Shown one piece after another: positions 55,501 to 64,000 of a stretch of 64,000 bases of DNA. The DNA is from Capsicum annuum (lineage: Eukaryota > Streptophyta > Magnoliopsida > Solanales > Solanaceae): the NCBI RefSeq assembly GCF_002878395.1, contig NC_061115.1, positions 217,882,613 to 217,946,612 on the forward strand, written 5' to 3'. The translations under genes and the position numbers were made by a program. Position 1 is the first letter of the stretch, and each line of letters begins with the position of its first letter. Under the pieces are notes generated by a model. That model ran no database searches. It saw only the letters and a program-made list of their open reading frames with translations, and was not told the DNA's origin.

Positions 55501-57401
55501 CATCGATGAAACTTTTCCACAAGACTTCCTATTAAGTATTTTGGGAAACTTTCCGGTAAAGCTATTTGGCCCTATAACCAAGTGTTTTGTGTCTTCTATT
55601 TCTTGTTTATTGGACAACCAGATGGTTAATCAATTATTTTTTGTTAATATGACAATACCACTTTCACTCAGTCATCAAGGTTTTTCGATAAATGTTACGG
55701 TTGCCTGCAGTAGATCATATCAATTCCAATTGAAACTTTTTGTTCACTCCTGTCATATAACCATGCAGATTGTACTTGTTAAGTTTCTTACTGCTCTCTG
55801 CTTTGTCGACTAGAAAAGTTAACCCAAGTTCTGGAGGCTGAAAGAGATTCCGAGAAGTTCCAATTGTTACCATTTCATTATGTTGAAATCTCAAGGCTTC
55901 TTTTTGATCAGTAAGTAGTTTCTTATTTTTATATCAAGGTTTATCATGTTGGTCTACTGATGACGACAATATTCAATTATCTAGTGCCCGTGAGGATATT
56001 CCTGACATCTATATGGTGAGCTCAGTTATTTACTCGATTCTATTGGCTTTGACGTTTAGTAATTCAGCCAGAACTCTGATCAAACATGTTCAATAGGTGA
56101 GATCTCTTATTGAAGATATTAAGGATGTGCGATTTCACAAAATTGGAACTGGCTTGGAGATAATTTCAAAGGAGGTCACATATGCGTTGAGGGTATGGTT
56201 ATTCACCTCTTCAGAAAATCCTTTTTTCTGTTCTGATGCATGCGTCATTTTGATGATCAATATCTTAGTCATGTTGAGTAGTCTGTGGGGGTGCGTTAAA
56301 AAGAAAAGGAGGTGTTATATTGATTTTGTTACATCCGTTCCGAATCCATTCTGTAGAAAATCAATCTTTTTGATCTAATAGATGTAGAACATCGTTTACT
56401 GTACAATGAAAAAACTATTTAAGCCTGGTTTGTATGTCATGTAATTGTTCTCCTTGCATATCTACACGTATGTAGAAAATGCTCACTTGTCCTGTGATAA
56501 CGTTGTGCCAGATTGAGAACGGTCAAAGGAAGAGAAGTCTGATTATTGATTTTAAAGTTCTACCAAAACTTCCATGCTTAATGTGAAGAAACACCTGTAC
56601 CGTTTACCAAAGCTTTCCATAAGACGACAGGGTAGAACCTTTTCATCGAGGCAACATTTTGGGACCTTGGAGTAACTAGTAAAGTTGCTGCCATGTGACC
56701 AGGAGGTCACGGGTTCAAGCCTTGGAAACAGTCTTTGGCAGAAATGCAAGGTAAGACTGCGTATAATACACTTTTGTGGTGGGGCCCTTCCTTAGACACC
56801 ATGCATCGCGGTAGCTTTAGTGCACCGGACTGCCCTTTTTTAACGTTTTGGGAAGAGAGTGGATAGGGAAATACATTTTTTATTTGGTGGTGGTTTAGGA
56901 GATCTTTAGTGGAATTGCTTTTTGTGATTTTGAGGAAAAATATACAACGTTATAAAACTAATACATTAATCTGTCACTTCACAGCTTAAAAATCTGTCAG
57001 CAATGGAGGCAAATATAGTACGTCCATTCGTTACCAAAGCTTTGCAGACATTTCATAAGCTAAATACTTCAGAAGCAATACCTGAATCAGGCAGCGTACC
57101 TAACAGACAGCATCAGGCAATGAATCCAAGAGATAAAGTAAGTTTTCACGACTTTTCTACCTTTCTCAAATAAGAATGTGTACGTATATGTTCGTCTGTG
57201 TACTTCTCATCACGACTGAGAATTGGATAACTAATACCACTTAACTATACTGTCTCCCTTTTGAGACCATTCATACCATAATATGGAATGGCTGAGTTTT
57301 TATCATTTTGCAAGCAACAATGTTTCCTTTACTAAGTGTTTATTAGTTAGTTTCTAACGGTATCTTTCTTTGACATGCAGCGTGTGCTGAAAGGTCGATG
57401 A
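52522..57401 (+). CDS. PSF2: DNA replication complex GINS subunit PSF2 (8 exons)
   Basis: PSF2 is one of four GINS subunits; GINS joins Cdc45 and MCM2-7 to form the replicative helicase in the nucleus. Exons by splice sites and frame: 52522-52566, 54783-54857, 54947-55061, 55814-55910, 55985-56015, 56097-56192, 56985-57137, 57381-57401. All introns are GT-AG and the frame stays open, giving 210 residues, the usual plant length. Diagnostic segments: [38 protein letters not shown] then [41 protein letters not shown], and [16 protein letters not shown]. The start is the first ATG, giving [15 protein letters not shown] as exon 1. Intron 1 (2.2 kb) holds a SINE-derived tandem array and intron 6 an Au SINE. 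The gene looks intact. Confidence 0.95.
52672..54600 (+). repeat. tandem array of TS-SINE 3' parts in PSF2 intron 1, ~13 units
   Basis: Units of about 115-135 bp repeat the order CTATCGGAAACA, CTCTACATGTCAAG, GGGGTAAGTT, ACTTTATCCTCT, GACCTCACTTATGGGACTAT and TTGTTGTTT. This is the 3' region of TS-type SINEs of Solanaceae, with its TTG-rich tail. The tRNA-like head is missing. Two units (near 53040 and 54085) are closer to the parental SINE, with GTGGGAATACACTG wording. Confidence 0.82.
56653..56853 (+). mobile_element. Au-type SINE in PSF2 intron 6
   Basis: The body (56665-56841) runs CCTTGGAGTAACTAGTAAAG to CACCGGACTGCCCTTTTTT, with B-box-like CGGGTTCAAGCC. Near-identical flanks AACATTTTGGGA (56653) and AACGTTTTGGGA (56842) are the target duplication. 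The polymerase III promoter lies in the head; orientation is the same as PSF2. Confidence 0.9.
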
Positions 57402-57649
57402 AGATGTTATCTCTCCTCATTGCCTCGTCCTGACCCCTCAAAGAGACATGAATCGAGCGTCCTGGTCCATTGTGTATTCGTATCATACTTGTTACCAGTT
57501 TATTTGTCAGCGACGAGTGACTTAAAAATCTCCTTCTGTCAAATTTCATGCTGATTCTGTTTCTTGATATTCAGTTATCAAAAGGTGCCAGGATCTGTGA
57601 TGCATAATTTCTAACTTTTGACTGGTTTCTTAGCACAATTAAGTGGCTG
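57402..57649 (+). other. PSF2 3' untranslated region and downstream
   Basis: Sequence after the TGA has no long frame. No strong polyadenylation signal was seen before 57600; AAATAAATA occurs at about 57888, beyond the second SINE. Confidence 0.5.
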
Positions 57650-57861
57650 TATTGTTGCCTTCTATGAAGGTGAGCCTTGGAGTAACTGGTAAAGTTGTTG
57701 TCATGTGATCAGGAGTTTACGGGTTCAAGCCTGGTAAACAGCCTCTCGTAGAAATGCAAGGTAAGGCTGCGTATAATACACCCTTGTGGTGGGACCCTTC
57801 CCCGAACCCTGCGCATAGCGGGAGCTTTAGTGCACGGGACCGCCCTTTATTGTTGCCTTCT
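57650..57861 (+). mobile_element. Au-type SINE downstream of PSF2
   Basis: The body (57664-57847) is close to the copy in intron 6, including AGCCTTGGAGTAACTGGTAA and GCGCATAGCGGGAGC. Perfect 14-bp flanks TATTGTTGCCTTCT (57650-57663 and 57848-57861) are the target duplication. Confidence 0.93.
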
Positions 57862-58227
57862 GTAGTTATATTTGAGTCCCAACTGTTAAATAAATATGGG
57901 TGTAGACTTTAATATGGATTCTTTGAAGATGATGCATCTTTTGAGGATCTGACATACATAAGACATTAGATTTGAAGAGTCCAAGCAACATCGGTTGGAT
58001 GTATGTAGGAAAAAAAAAATATTTTTGAGAATCCCACTTGTGGATGTGCTTCCATTCAGCTTTTGTTTTAACAGTTTGATAATCTAATGTGGTTTGGATA
58101 GTTTGAAATAACTTGAAACTAAGCCTTGATGAGTATATAAATGATTTTAGGGGTTCTTACATTTTGTATCTAATGTTATTAATGTCTTATGGTGTGTTAT
58201 GAAGAAAAATACTTTTCATTAAAAGTA

Positions 58228-59502
58228 AGGGATCGTTTGGTAGTGTATTTGAAAGTTAATACATGTATTAATTTAATGTGTATTAGTAGTACTTTGTTTG
58301 GTATATCCTTTTACCTTATGGGTGTGCTTGGTATGATGGAAAACATTTTCCATGGAAAATGTTTTCCCGGAAAATAAGTTGGTTTTCTACTTATTTTCTC
58401 ATGTTTGGTTGGTGAGTGGAAAATATTTTTCGAAAAATATTTTATGGTATTTGGTTGGTGAGTAGAGAATATTTTTTAGAAAAATATTTTCTAGTGTTTA
58501 ATTGGTGAGTGAAAAAATATTTTTTCTCTAGCAACTCAACAATTTGTAAGAACTAATTTAAGCATAACAAATAATATCAATATCGAATACTAAAATGTTA
58601 CAATCACTAAATTTAAGCAATTATAGGAGACATTTTTCAACATTTTGTCAGGACAATTTCAAGATATTATAATTAATAGAAATATAATGAAACGACAAAT
58701 TTATTCAACCTCATGAAATAAGTTACATCGATGACAAAATGAAATATGCAATTAGCAAAATAACATAGGTAAGTCTTCCTCTATGCATATGAAAATAACA
58801 ATACATTCAACGAACATTGGAAATAATTTGAGCTTCATTAGTTTTTATTTCAAGCAGTGAAAAATTGCAGTGAAAAATATTTTTGAGTAATGTAAATTTT
58901 TAAGAAATGTAATTTTTTTGAGTCATGTGAATATGAGTGTTGTTGGGATGGGGAAGAGGGGTGGGGTCATAAGTCACATTTATTATTTTTTGGAAAATGA
59001 CTTCCCTTGGCCCATGAAGGAAGTCATTTTCCCTCAAATTGGGAAAAATGAGTTGTGGAAAATATTTTCCCAACATTTTATTACAATCAAATATGGAAAA
59101 ATTGGAAAACATTTTCCACCGTACCAAACACACCCTATGTGTAACTAATGTTTGCATTAGTTATACACTCTATTGTGTATTGAAGTGTGTATTACTAATA
59201 ACTCAAAATCAATGACATTAGTAACACAATAGATCTATGCATGCATAACATGCTTAAAGACACTACTATCCCTTAATTTTTTTTTGCATTCTTTCCAACA
59301 TATATATTGAGTGTATTCTGTAACTTTTTTTTTCTTAGAAATTATGTTATTCATGTTATTTTTAATATATCTAACCAAACATTGCATAAGAAAAATACAA
59401 CCATAACTAATGCAAACATAGCTAACATAAGCTTTGGTAATACAAACATTACTAATACATCATATTTTGCATTATTCTTATACACTCTACTAAACGACCC
59501 CT
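58228..59502. mobile_element. MITE with GGGGTCGTTTGGTAG-type ends, containing a nested MITE
   Basis: The left end AGGGATCGTTTGGTAGTGTA and the right end in reverse complement, AGGGGTCGTTTAGTAGAGTG, match. AAGTA flanks both sides. Without the nested unit it is about 460 bp. No coding sequence. Confidence 0.7.
58320..59135. mobile_element. nested MITE with GGGTGTGYTTGGTA ends
   Basis: The left end GGGTGTGCTTGGTATGATGG and the right end in reverse complement, GGGTGTGTTTGGTACGGTGG, continue into the shared GAAAA-ATTTTCC. TAT flanks both sides, a 3-bp duplication as in PIF/Harbinger elements, though TAT is not their usual TWA. Length is 816 bp. Confidence 0.75.
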
Positions 59503-60018
59503 AAGTATGTTTCTTACTTACATTTAAAAATAAGTAGATATTATTGGTTGAAAAATATTTTATATAGTTTAAGCAAATACTGTGGAGAGGAATGGGGATG
59601 GTAGAAGGTGGAGGCTGGATGTGTTGAAGGATGAGGAGGAAATAATTAAAATATATTATATCGTATTGTTAAATTCATAGTACGTAACAATGAAAAGCCC
59701 CATTGCCAACTCCGAAAAAAAAATAGGACATTGTGTGCGTAAGCCTCATACTCCATTGCCACATTCGTTTGGACATTTTTCAATAGTTTTTTGCAAATTA
59801 TGCATTCCAAAGTCTACATTTTCCTAGCTTGAATTTCGTTTAATTCATAAACACGTAGAAGCCCATGAGGCCACCATTTAACCTTTGTTTACCATACAAA
59901 TTTTTATATGCCACGCACTTATCTAAACAAGTGCTTTTATCTCATACATCCATTAATTCAACATCTTAATTTAAGCAAAAACCATACAAAACACAGATGA
60001 TTCTTAATCTATTCACAC
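59503..60018. other. intergenic, upstream of the X8 gene
   Basis: No gene seen. A G-rich stretch (59583-59640) and AT-rich sequence lead into the promoter below. Confidence 0.5.
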
Positions 60019-60085
60019 CTATAAATAATCCTCCTTTTCATTCTTCATTTCTCATAATCACAATTAAAAGAAAAAAGTTAAAAAA
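60019..60085 (+). promoter_or_regulatory. X8 gene core promoter and 5' UTR
   Basis: CTATAAATAATC at 60019-60030 is a good plant TATA box, 60 bp before the ATG. Confidence 0.65.
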
Positions 60086-61885
60086 ATGGAGGTGTTTAAT
60101 AAGAAAATAACATCTCCATTCTTTACTTTCTTGTTTATTTCTTCTCTTCTGCTTATTCAATGTTTTCCATATGTTTTATCACAGGTTAGCTCAATTCCTC
60201 AAAGCAAAATCATAATCGATAGCAAGATCACTTTATCACTTACGATATAATACCTCACTGGATATGTTTCCATCATTTAAAACTAAAGTTACACATAAAA
60301 CTTAGATTCTATTCATATGGTGTCTTCCTTTTAAAAATACATTTTTTTCCCAACAAACTTAGCCCTACATTAGAACGATCAATAGTAATTTTTCACCTGC
60401 ATGTCTTAATGACTCAAACTCCAGATTTCTTGATCAGTGAGAGCGTAACACCAATTGAGACATACCTTTGTTTTTCTTAATGGTCCTTCATAACTTGGAC
60501 ATTTTTGAGTCCAAAGCCTTTTTTCTCAAAAAATATTATTAAACACTCCAAATTTCTTGACCAGTGAAAGCGTATCACCAATTGAGACATACCTTTGTTT
60601 TTCTTAATGGTCCTTTATAACTTCGACATTTTTGAGTCCAAAGCCTTTTTTCTCATAGAAAATTATTAAATTGAGAAATGAGTGCGGATGTTATAATAAG
60701 TTAATTATCATTTTATTATGTTATCAATTGAAGTTTATGATAGAAATTTATTTATGATTACCTTATACTATTTATACCTTATACTAAATAGCAATTTGAT
60801 TATATATATATATATATATATATATAATCTGAATCATTTGGTCATCTAGTATACAAATTATGTACAACGTGTGTTGGTTGTGTATGCTTTATGTTAAATA
60901 TACATGTATCATCCATATCATATACATACCTATACACAAGATATATACTAATTTATTATATTTCGTGTATATTTTGACCATGTTAGTAAACTAGTTAGCA
61001 GCAGAATGATGTATATCTTTGCGTACGACTAAAACTCAATGTAGATTTGTTGATAATTTTTGTAACTTTTGATGTATACAGCCTCTTGAAGACGAAGAAT
61101 GGCCAACACTACAACCTCATAAAGGAGCCGGGGGCGGGGGGGCCACGGTAATGGCCACAGGGTGCCCGGTAAAAAAAAAATGCCTCGAGCCCCTCCGGTC
61201 CCGGGAAAGCCAGACCTACAACTTCCAAATGGACCAAATCCTACTACTACTACTACTACAACACCCCAAAAAAAGAAATTTTGCCTATCCAAACTACATG
61301 TTTCAGAGTCAGAAATGAAGGCCAATTTAAATTGGGCTTGCAAATATGGACGTGTGGATTGTCGCCCAATTAATCCTGGAGGAGGTGAATGTTTTTGACA
61401 ACAGTACACTTAGGTCTCGTGCAGCCTGGGCTATGAATTCTTACTATCATGGCCTGGGTCGTGGAAATGACGCGACTTGTAATTTTTGGGGCACCGCTGC
61501 CATCGTCGACCTTGATCCAAGTAAGTATTCAACATCTTTTTATTAGTGGTAAAATTTTTTTATATATAAGATAACCACGTGGAACTCTGTATAGTAACCA
61601 AGATTAGTAACCTAAAATATTAATTCTAATATGAAAAATAAGATAAGTAGCTTGGTACAACATATCACAATGCAATTGACTTCCAATATTTTTTTTTTAT
61701 CATAAAATATTGTTGAATAATTTTATTAAAAATCTATTGATGATTCTCCTAATATTTGTTTGTTTTTTTTTTTTTTTTTTGTAGGTTATGGTTCATGCAA
61801 CTACCAATCTTTAAGTTTTATGGCCCCCCAAAAGGAAGATTTTGTAGCTACTCCAACATTTGAAGAATTAGTCTTGAAATATTAA
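60086..61885 (+). CDS. secreted X8/CBM43 protein, Ole e 10-like (frameshifted as read)
   Basis: Three exons: 60086-60184, 61082-61520, 61785-61885, with GT-AG introns. Exon 1 encodes a signal peptide (basic start, then FFTFLFISSLLLIQCFPYVL). Exon 2 encodes a glycine/lysine/proline-rich linker with a threonine run, then the X8 domain: FCLSKLHVSESEMKANLNWA, CKYGRVDCRPINPGG, AAWAMNSYYHGLGRG, CNFWGTAAIVDLDPS. Exon 3 completes it with YGSCNYQSL. Conserved cysteines, WA and FxGTA are kept. X8 domains bind beta-1,3-glucan (callose) in the wall. No C-terminal hydrophobic GPI signal is seen. The frame breaks twice in exon 2: at a 7-G run (61136-61142) and at a T run (about 61390-61394). Both lie in homopolymers, so assembly error and true pseudogene are equally possible. 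Confidence 0.75.
60415..60668 (+). repeat. ~127-bp tandem duplication in X8 intron 1
   Basis: ACTCCAGATTTCTTGATCAG to TTTTTTCTCAAAAAATATTA is repeated as ACTCCAAATTTCTTGACCAG to TTTTTTCTCATAGAAAATTA with few changes. Confidence 0.9.
60804..60826. repeat. (TA)n microsatellite
   Basis: An uninterrupted TA run in X8 intron 1. Confidence 0.95.
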
Positions 61886-62780
61886 TATTTTTATTTTAAA
61901 TTATGTATTTTAATTTGCAAAAACTAATCTAATTATGTGGTCGTGTAGTTTGTGGTTATCGTAAATAAAAAAAGAAGATCGTTGCCTACTTAATTTGCCA
62001 TGATCAAGTTTTATATTTAAATCACAATGATACAAAGTTTATACAAGAAAGACTGGCTTGGATAAGTTTTTTGGGAGGAAGGGTTTAAACATTTCAAGTA
62101 GGTTTTGAAGTTGGTTGATTTCACTCTACCTTCCTTCTAAGAAATGTACGCCTTTTATGGGCAAAAACTAGATAAAGTAGTGATTCTAAGGATTACTACG
62201 TGGCCTAAACACATGTGGCCGACACTTAAAAGATAAGAGATAAGAAAGAATCTTTAATAATGCAAGCCGGGTACTCTTTTGGGCCCCATCGTCACATGCA
62301 TTATTAATTCTTCTTTCAGACTTATTTTGACGCGTGCTTCATCAGTTTTTCTTTCTTTTGGAAAGTAGTGATAAAGGAAGCACTCTGACCACCACTCAGT
62401 ACTCCCTCTTTCCTACTGTTTCTTCATGTTTATCATTCTTATAGTTTCTATTTTCCCCAGAGTTTTTTTTTTTTCACTTTACCCTGTTCATCTCTTCCTC
62501 TTAATCTATGTTCTTAACATCTTACTTCTTTAACCACACCCGAAAAATTTTTGCCTGGCAGCTAACACTCGTCCTTTGTCTATTTTGCAGACCTGTTGGA
62601 CTATCAAGACCAGAATTCCTAGAAATTTACAGGTTAATCCATCGTTGTTATTAAGAAATTAAGAGGCTAACCATATACTAAGGGTAAGAATTTTATAGAT
62701 AATTTAATTTACATGATTTACAAAAATATGTAGAATAACTTTAAACATGGATATAAGAACATGAGTATAAATATTTTTTA
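61886..62780. other. intergenic between X8 gene and viral insertion
   Basis: No gene was recognised. AT-rich, with a purine/pyrimidine-biased part at 62340-62520. The viral left boundary may lie anywhere after about 62600. Confidence 0.45.
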
Positions 62781-62783
62781 TAG

Positions 62784-64000
62784 GGAAAATATGTAAATAA
62801 GAACTTACATGAAGTAACTAGGAGAGAGGTTTCCCTTTCGGGAACCCCCTTAAGATCGAATAGAAAACTTGGAGCTTTTATTTAAACAAATTTACTAAAC
62901 CAAAATTTTTTACGCCCAGACTCTCATCTATTATATACTACAAGTAAAGGAGAAACTTCGGTCAGGTTTACGGATTATAATTACACAACTAAAAGAAATT
63001 TAGACGATGATGAAACAGAGAGTAATATCAAAACAGAAAGCGAGTTTATGAATATAGAAGTCCTACAAGAAGGATATGAAGTAGACATGACCATAGAAAA
63101 GGCTGAAAACTTGGCAGAAGAATATAAATATATAACTTTTAAATGTAAAGGATGTCAAAAGGACGACATGAAAATAGAAGAATGTATAGAACATTTTAAA
63201 AACTGATTAGAGAGAAGTGATAATTTAGGATATAGAAATAACAAATCAGTCCTTGAAAGAAAAGATGAAGACACAGTCTCTATATTAAGTTCTACCATCA
63301 GTTATAAAGAACTAGCAGAATTAGAACCAACTAGCTCCTCAAGTGCTAGCCCATTCCAACAAACAAACCCTAATCCCCAACCAATAGATTATAGTACAGG
63401 CAATGTACCTAGAAGACCAACAATTAGGATAAACCCAGATACAGAGCTTAGAGGAGGTAATATAAAACCAGCAGGTAAAAGAATGCCAATAGAAGAACCA
63501 ATTAAACTACAAGAAGGAGGAAGCAAAGGTAAAATTCTGAATATAGCAGCACATGATCCCCAAATGTGGGATACATTGATAGACTTATGGAAAGGAATAG
63601 TAGGTGCAGATTACTTAAGACATTATACAGAAACAGATACGGAAACAATGTATAAATATTTAGAAACCTTCTTAGGGGAATCTGCAAAAGCTACATGGGA
63701 AAGTTTTAAGACAAACTGCCCATATGATTTCCAGGTTTTATTAAGTATGGGACCAAATCCCTATAATTTCACAAACAAAATGCATATGTTATTAACTGGA
63801 AAAGATCCAAATAGTGGATTATTAACACTACAAAAGGAAGCATTAATCAAACTAGAACAATTAAATATTTCGCATTGGGTATATATAAAGAAATTCCTAC
63901 AAGACTATTTTTATTATTGCACCGTCAGCGGAAATACTTTTAATGAAGAATTAGGCAAAAAATTATTCAATAAATTACCTGGAGCCTTAGGAAGAGAAAT
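62784..64000 (+). pseudogene. endogenous caulimovirid (pararetrovirus) coat-protein region, partial
   Basis: One frame is open from 62784 to the window end except for TAA at 62883-62885 and TGA at 63204-63206. The last 150 codons carry the conserved caulimovirid coat-protein core: LETFLGESAKATWESFK near 63658, LLSMGPNPYNFTNKM near 63730, LEQLNISHWVYIKKFL near 63850, and KLPGALG at 63975. Upstream is an acidic, serine-rich region as in these polyproteins. Coat protein forms the particle. Integrated, broken copies are common in Solanaceae; solendovirus-like affinity is inference. The gene runs off the window. Confidence 0.75.

Noticed and set aside
55255..55813. Open frames in PSF2 intron 3
   Set aside because: They overlap an intron defined by conserved exons on both sides and have no domain similarity.

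Overview
Eukaryotic, almost certainly nightshade-family (Solanaceae) nuclear DNA. The evidence is two Au-type SINEs, a SolS-like SINE, a tandem array built from the 3' part of a TS-type SINE, Ogre/Tat-type Ty3 retrotransposons, and an endogenous caulimovirid fragment. Host genes carry GT-AG introns and plant-like domains. I cannot name the species.

Layout. 1-2835: 3' part of a Ty1/copia element with one nonsense codon. 4.1-10.4 kb: a layered graveyard with a TRIM-like element, a copia protease scrap, a Ty3-type LTR fragment, and an L1 LINE (minus strand) split by a 1.1-kb hAT element with a perfect 8-bp target-site duplication (TSD). 10.6-12.4 kb and 43.8-45.2 kb: two copies of an AT-rich repeat carrying half of a RING-H2 finger followed by a two-unit minisatellite. 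12771-42236: a giant Ogre-like element, E1, plus strand, TSD ACAAC, with DUF7745-like ORF1, gag, protease, RT, a second RNase H, integrase and a tandem-repeat-rich 3' UTR. Its ORF1 is split by a second family member, E2 (16901-28159, minus strand, TSD ATGAT). E2 keeps LTRs, PBS, PPT and a shortened gag but no pol, so it would have depended on enzymes from a relative. 42.7-52.4 kb: MITEs and a nested Mutator-like cluster. 52522-57401: the one clearly intact host gene, the GINS subunit PSF2, in eight exons behind an E2F-type promoter. 58.2-59.5 kb: two nested MITEs. 60086-61885: a secreted X8/CBM43 (Ole e 10-like) gene whose reading frame breaks at homopolymers. 62784-64000: endogenous caulimovirid coat-protein region with in-frame stops.

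The two host genes show no functional link. The most unusual material is in the Ogre family. A hairpin module recurs at untranslated junctions of both elements with paired base changes in its stem. A second hairpin near the LTR 3' end shows a C-G, U-G, U-A series. The 3' UTRs carry long arrays in which nearly every 36-37 bp unit holds the palindrome TCAGGA-NNN-TCCTGA. All statements come from reading the sequence by eye; no alignment or folding was run.
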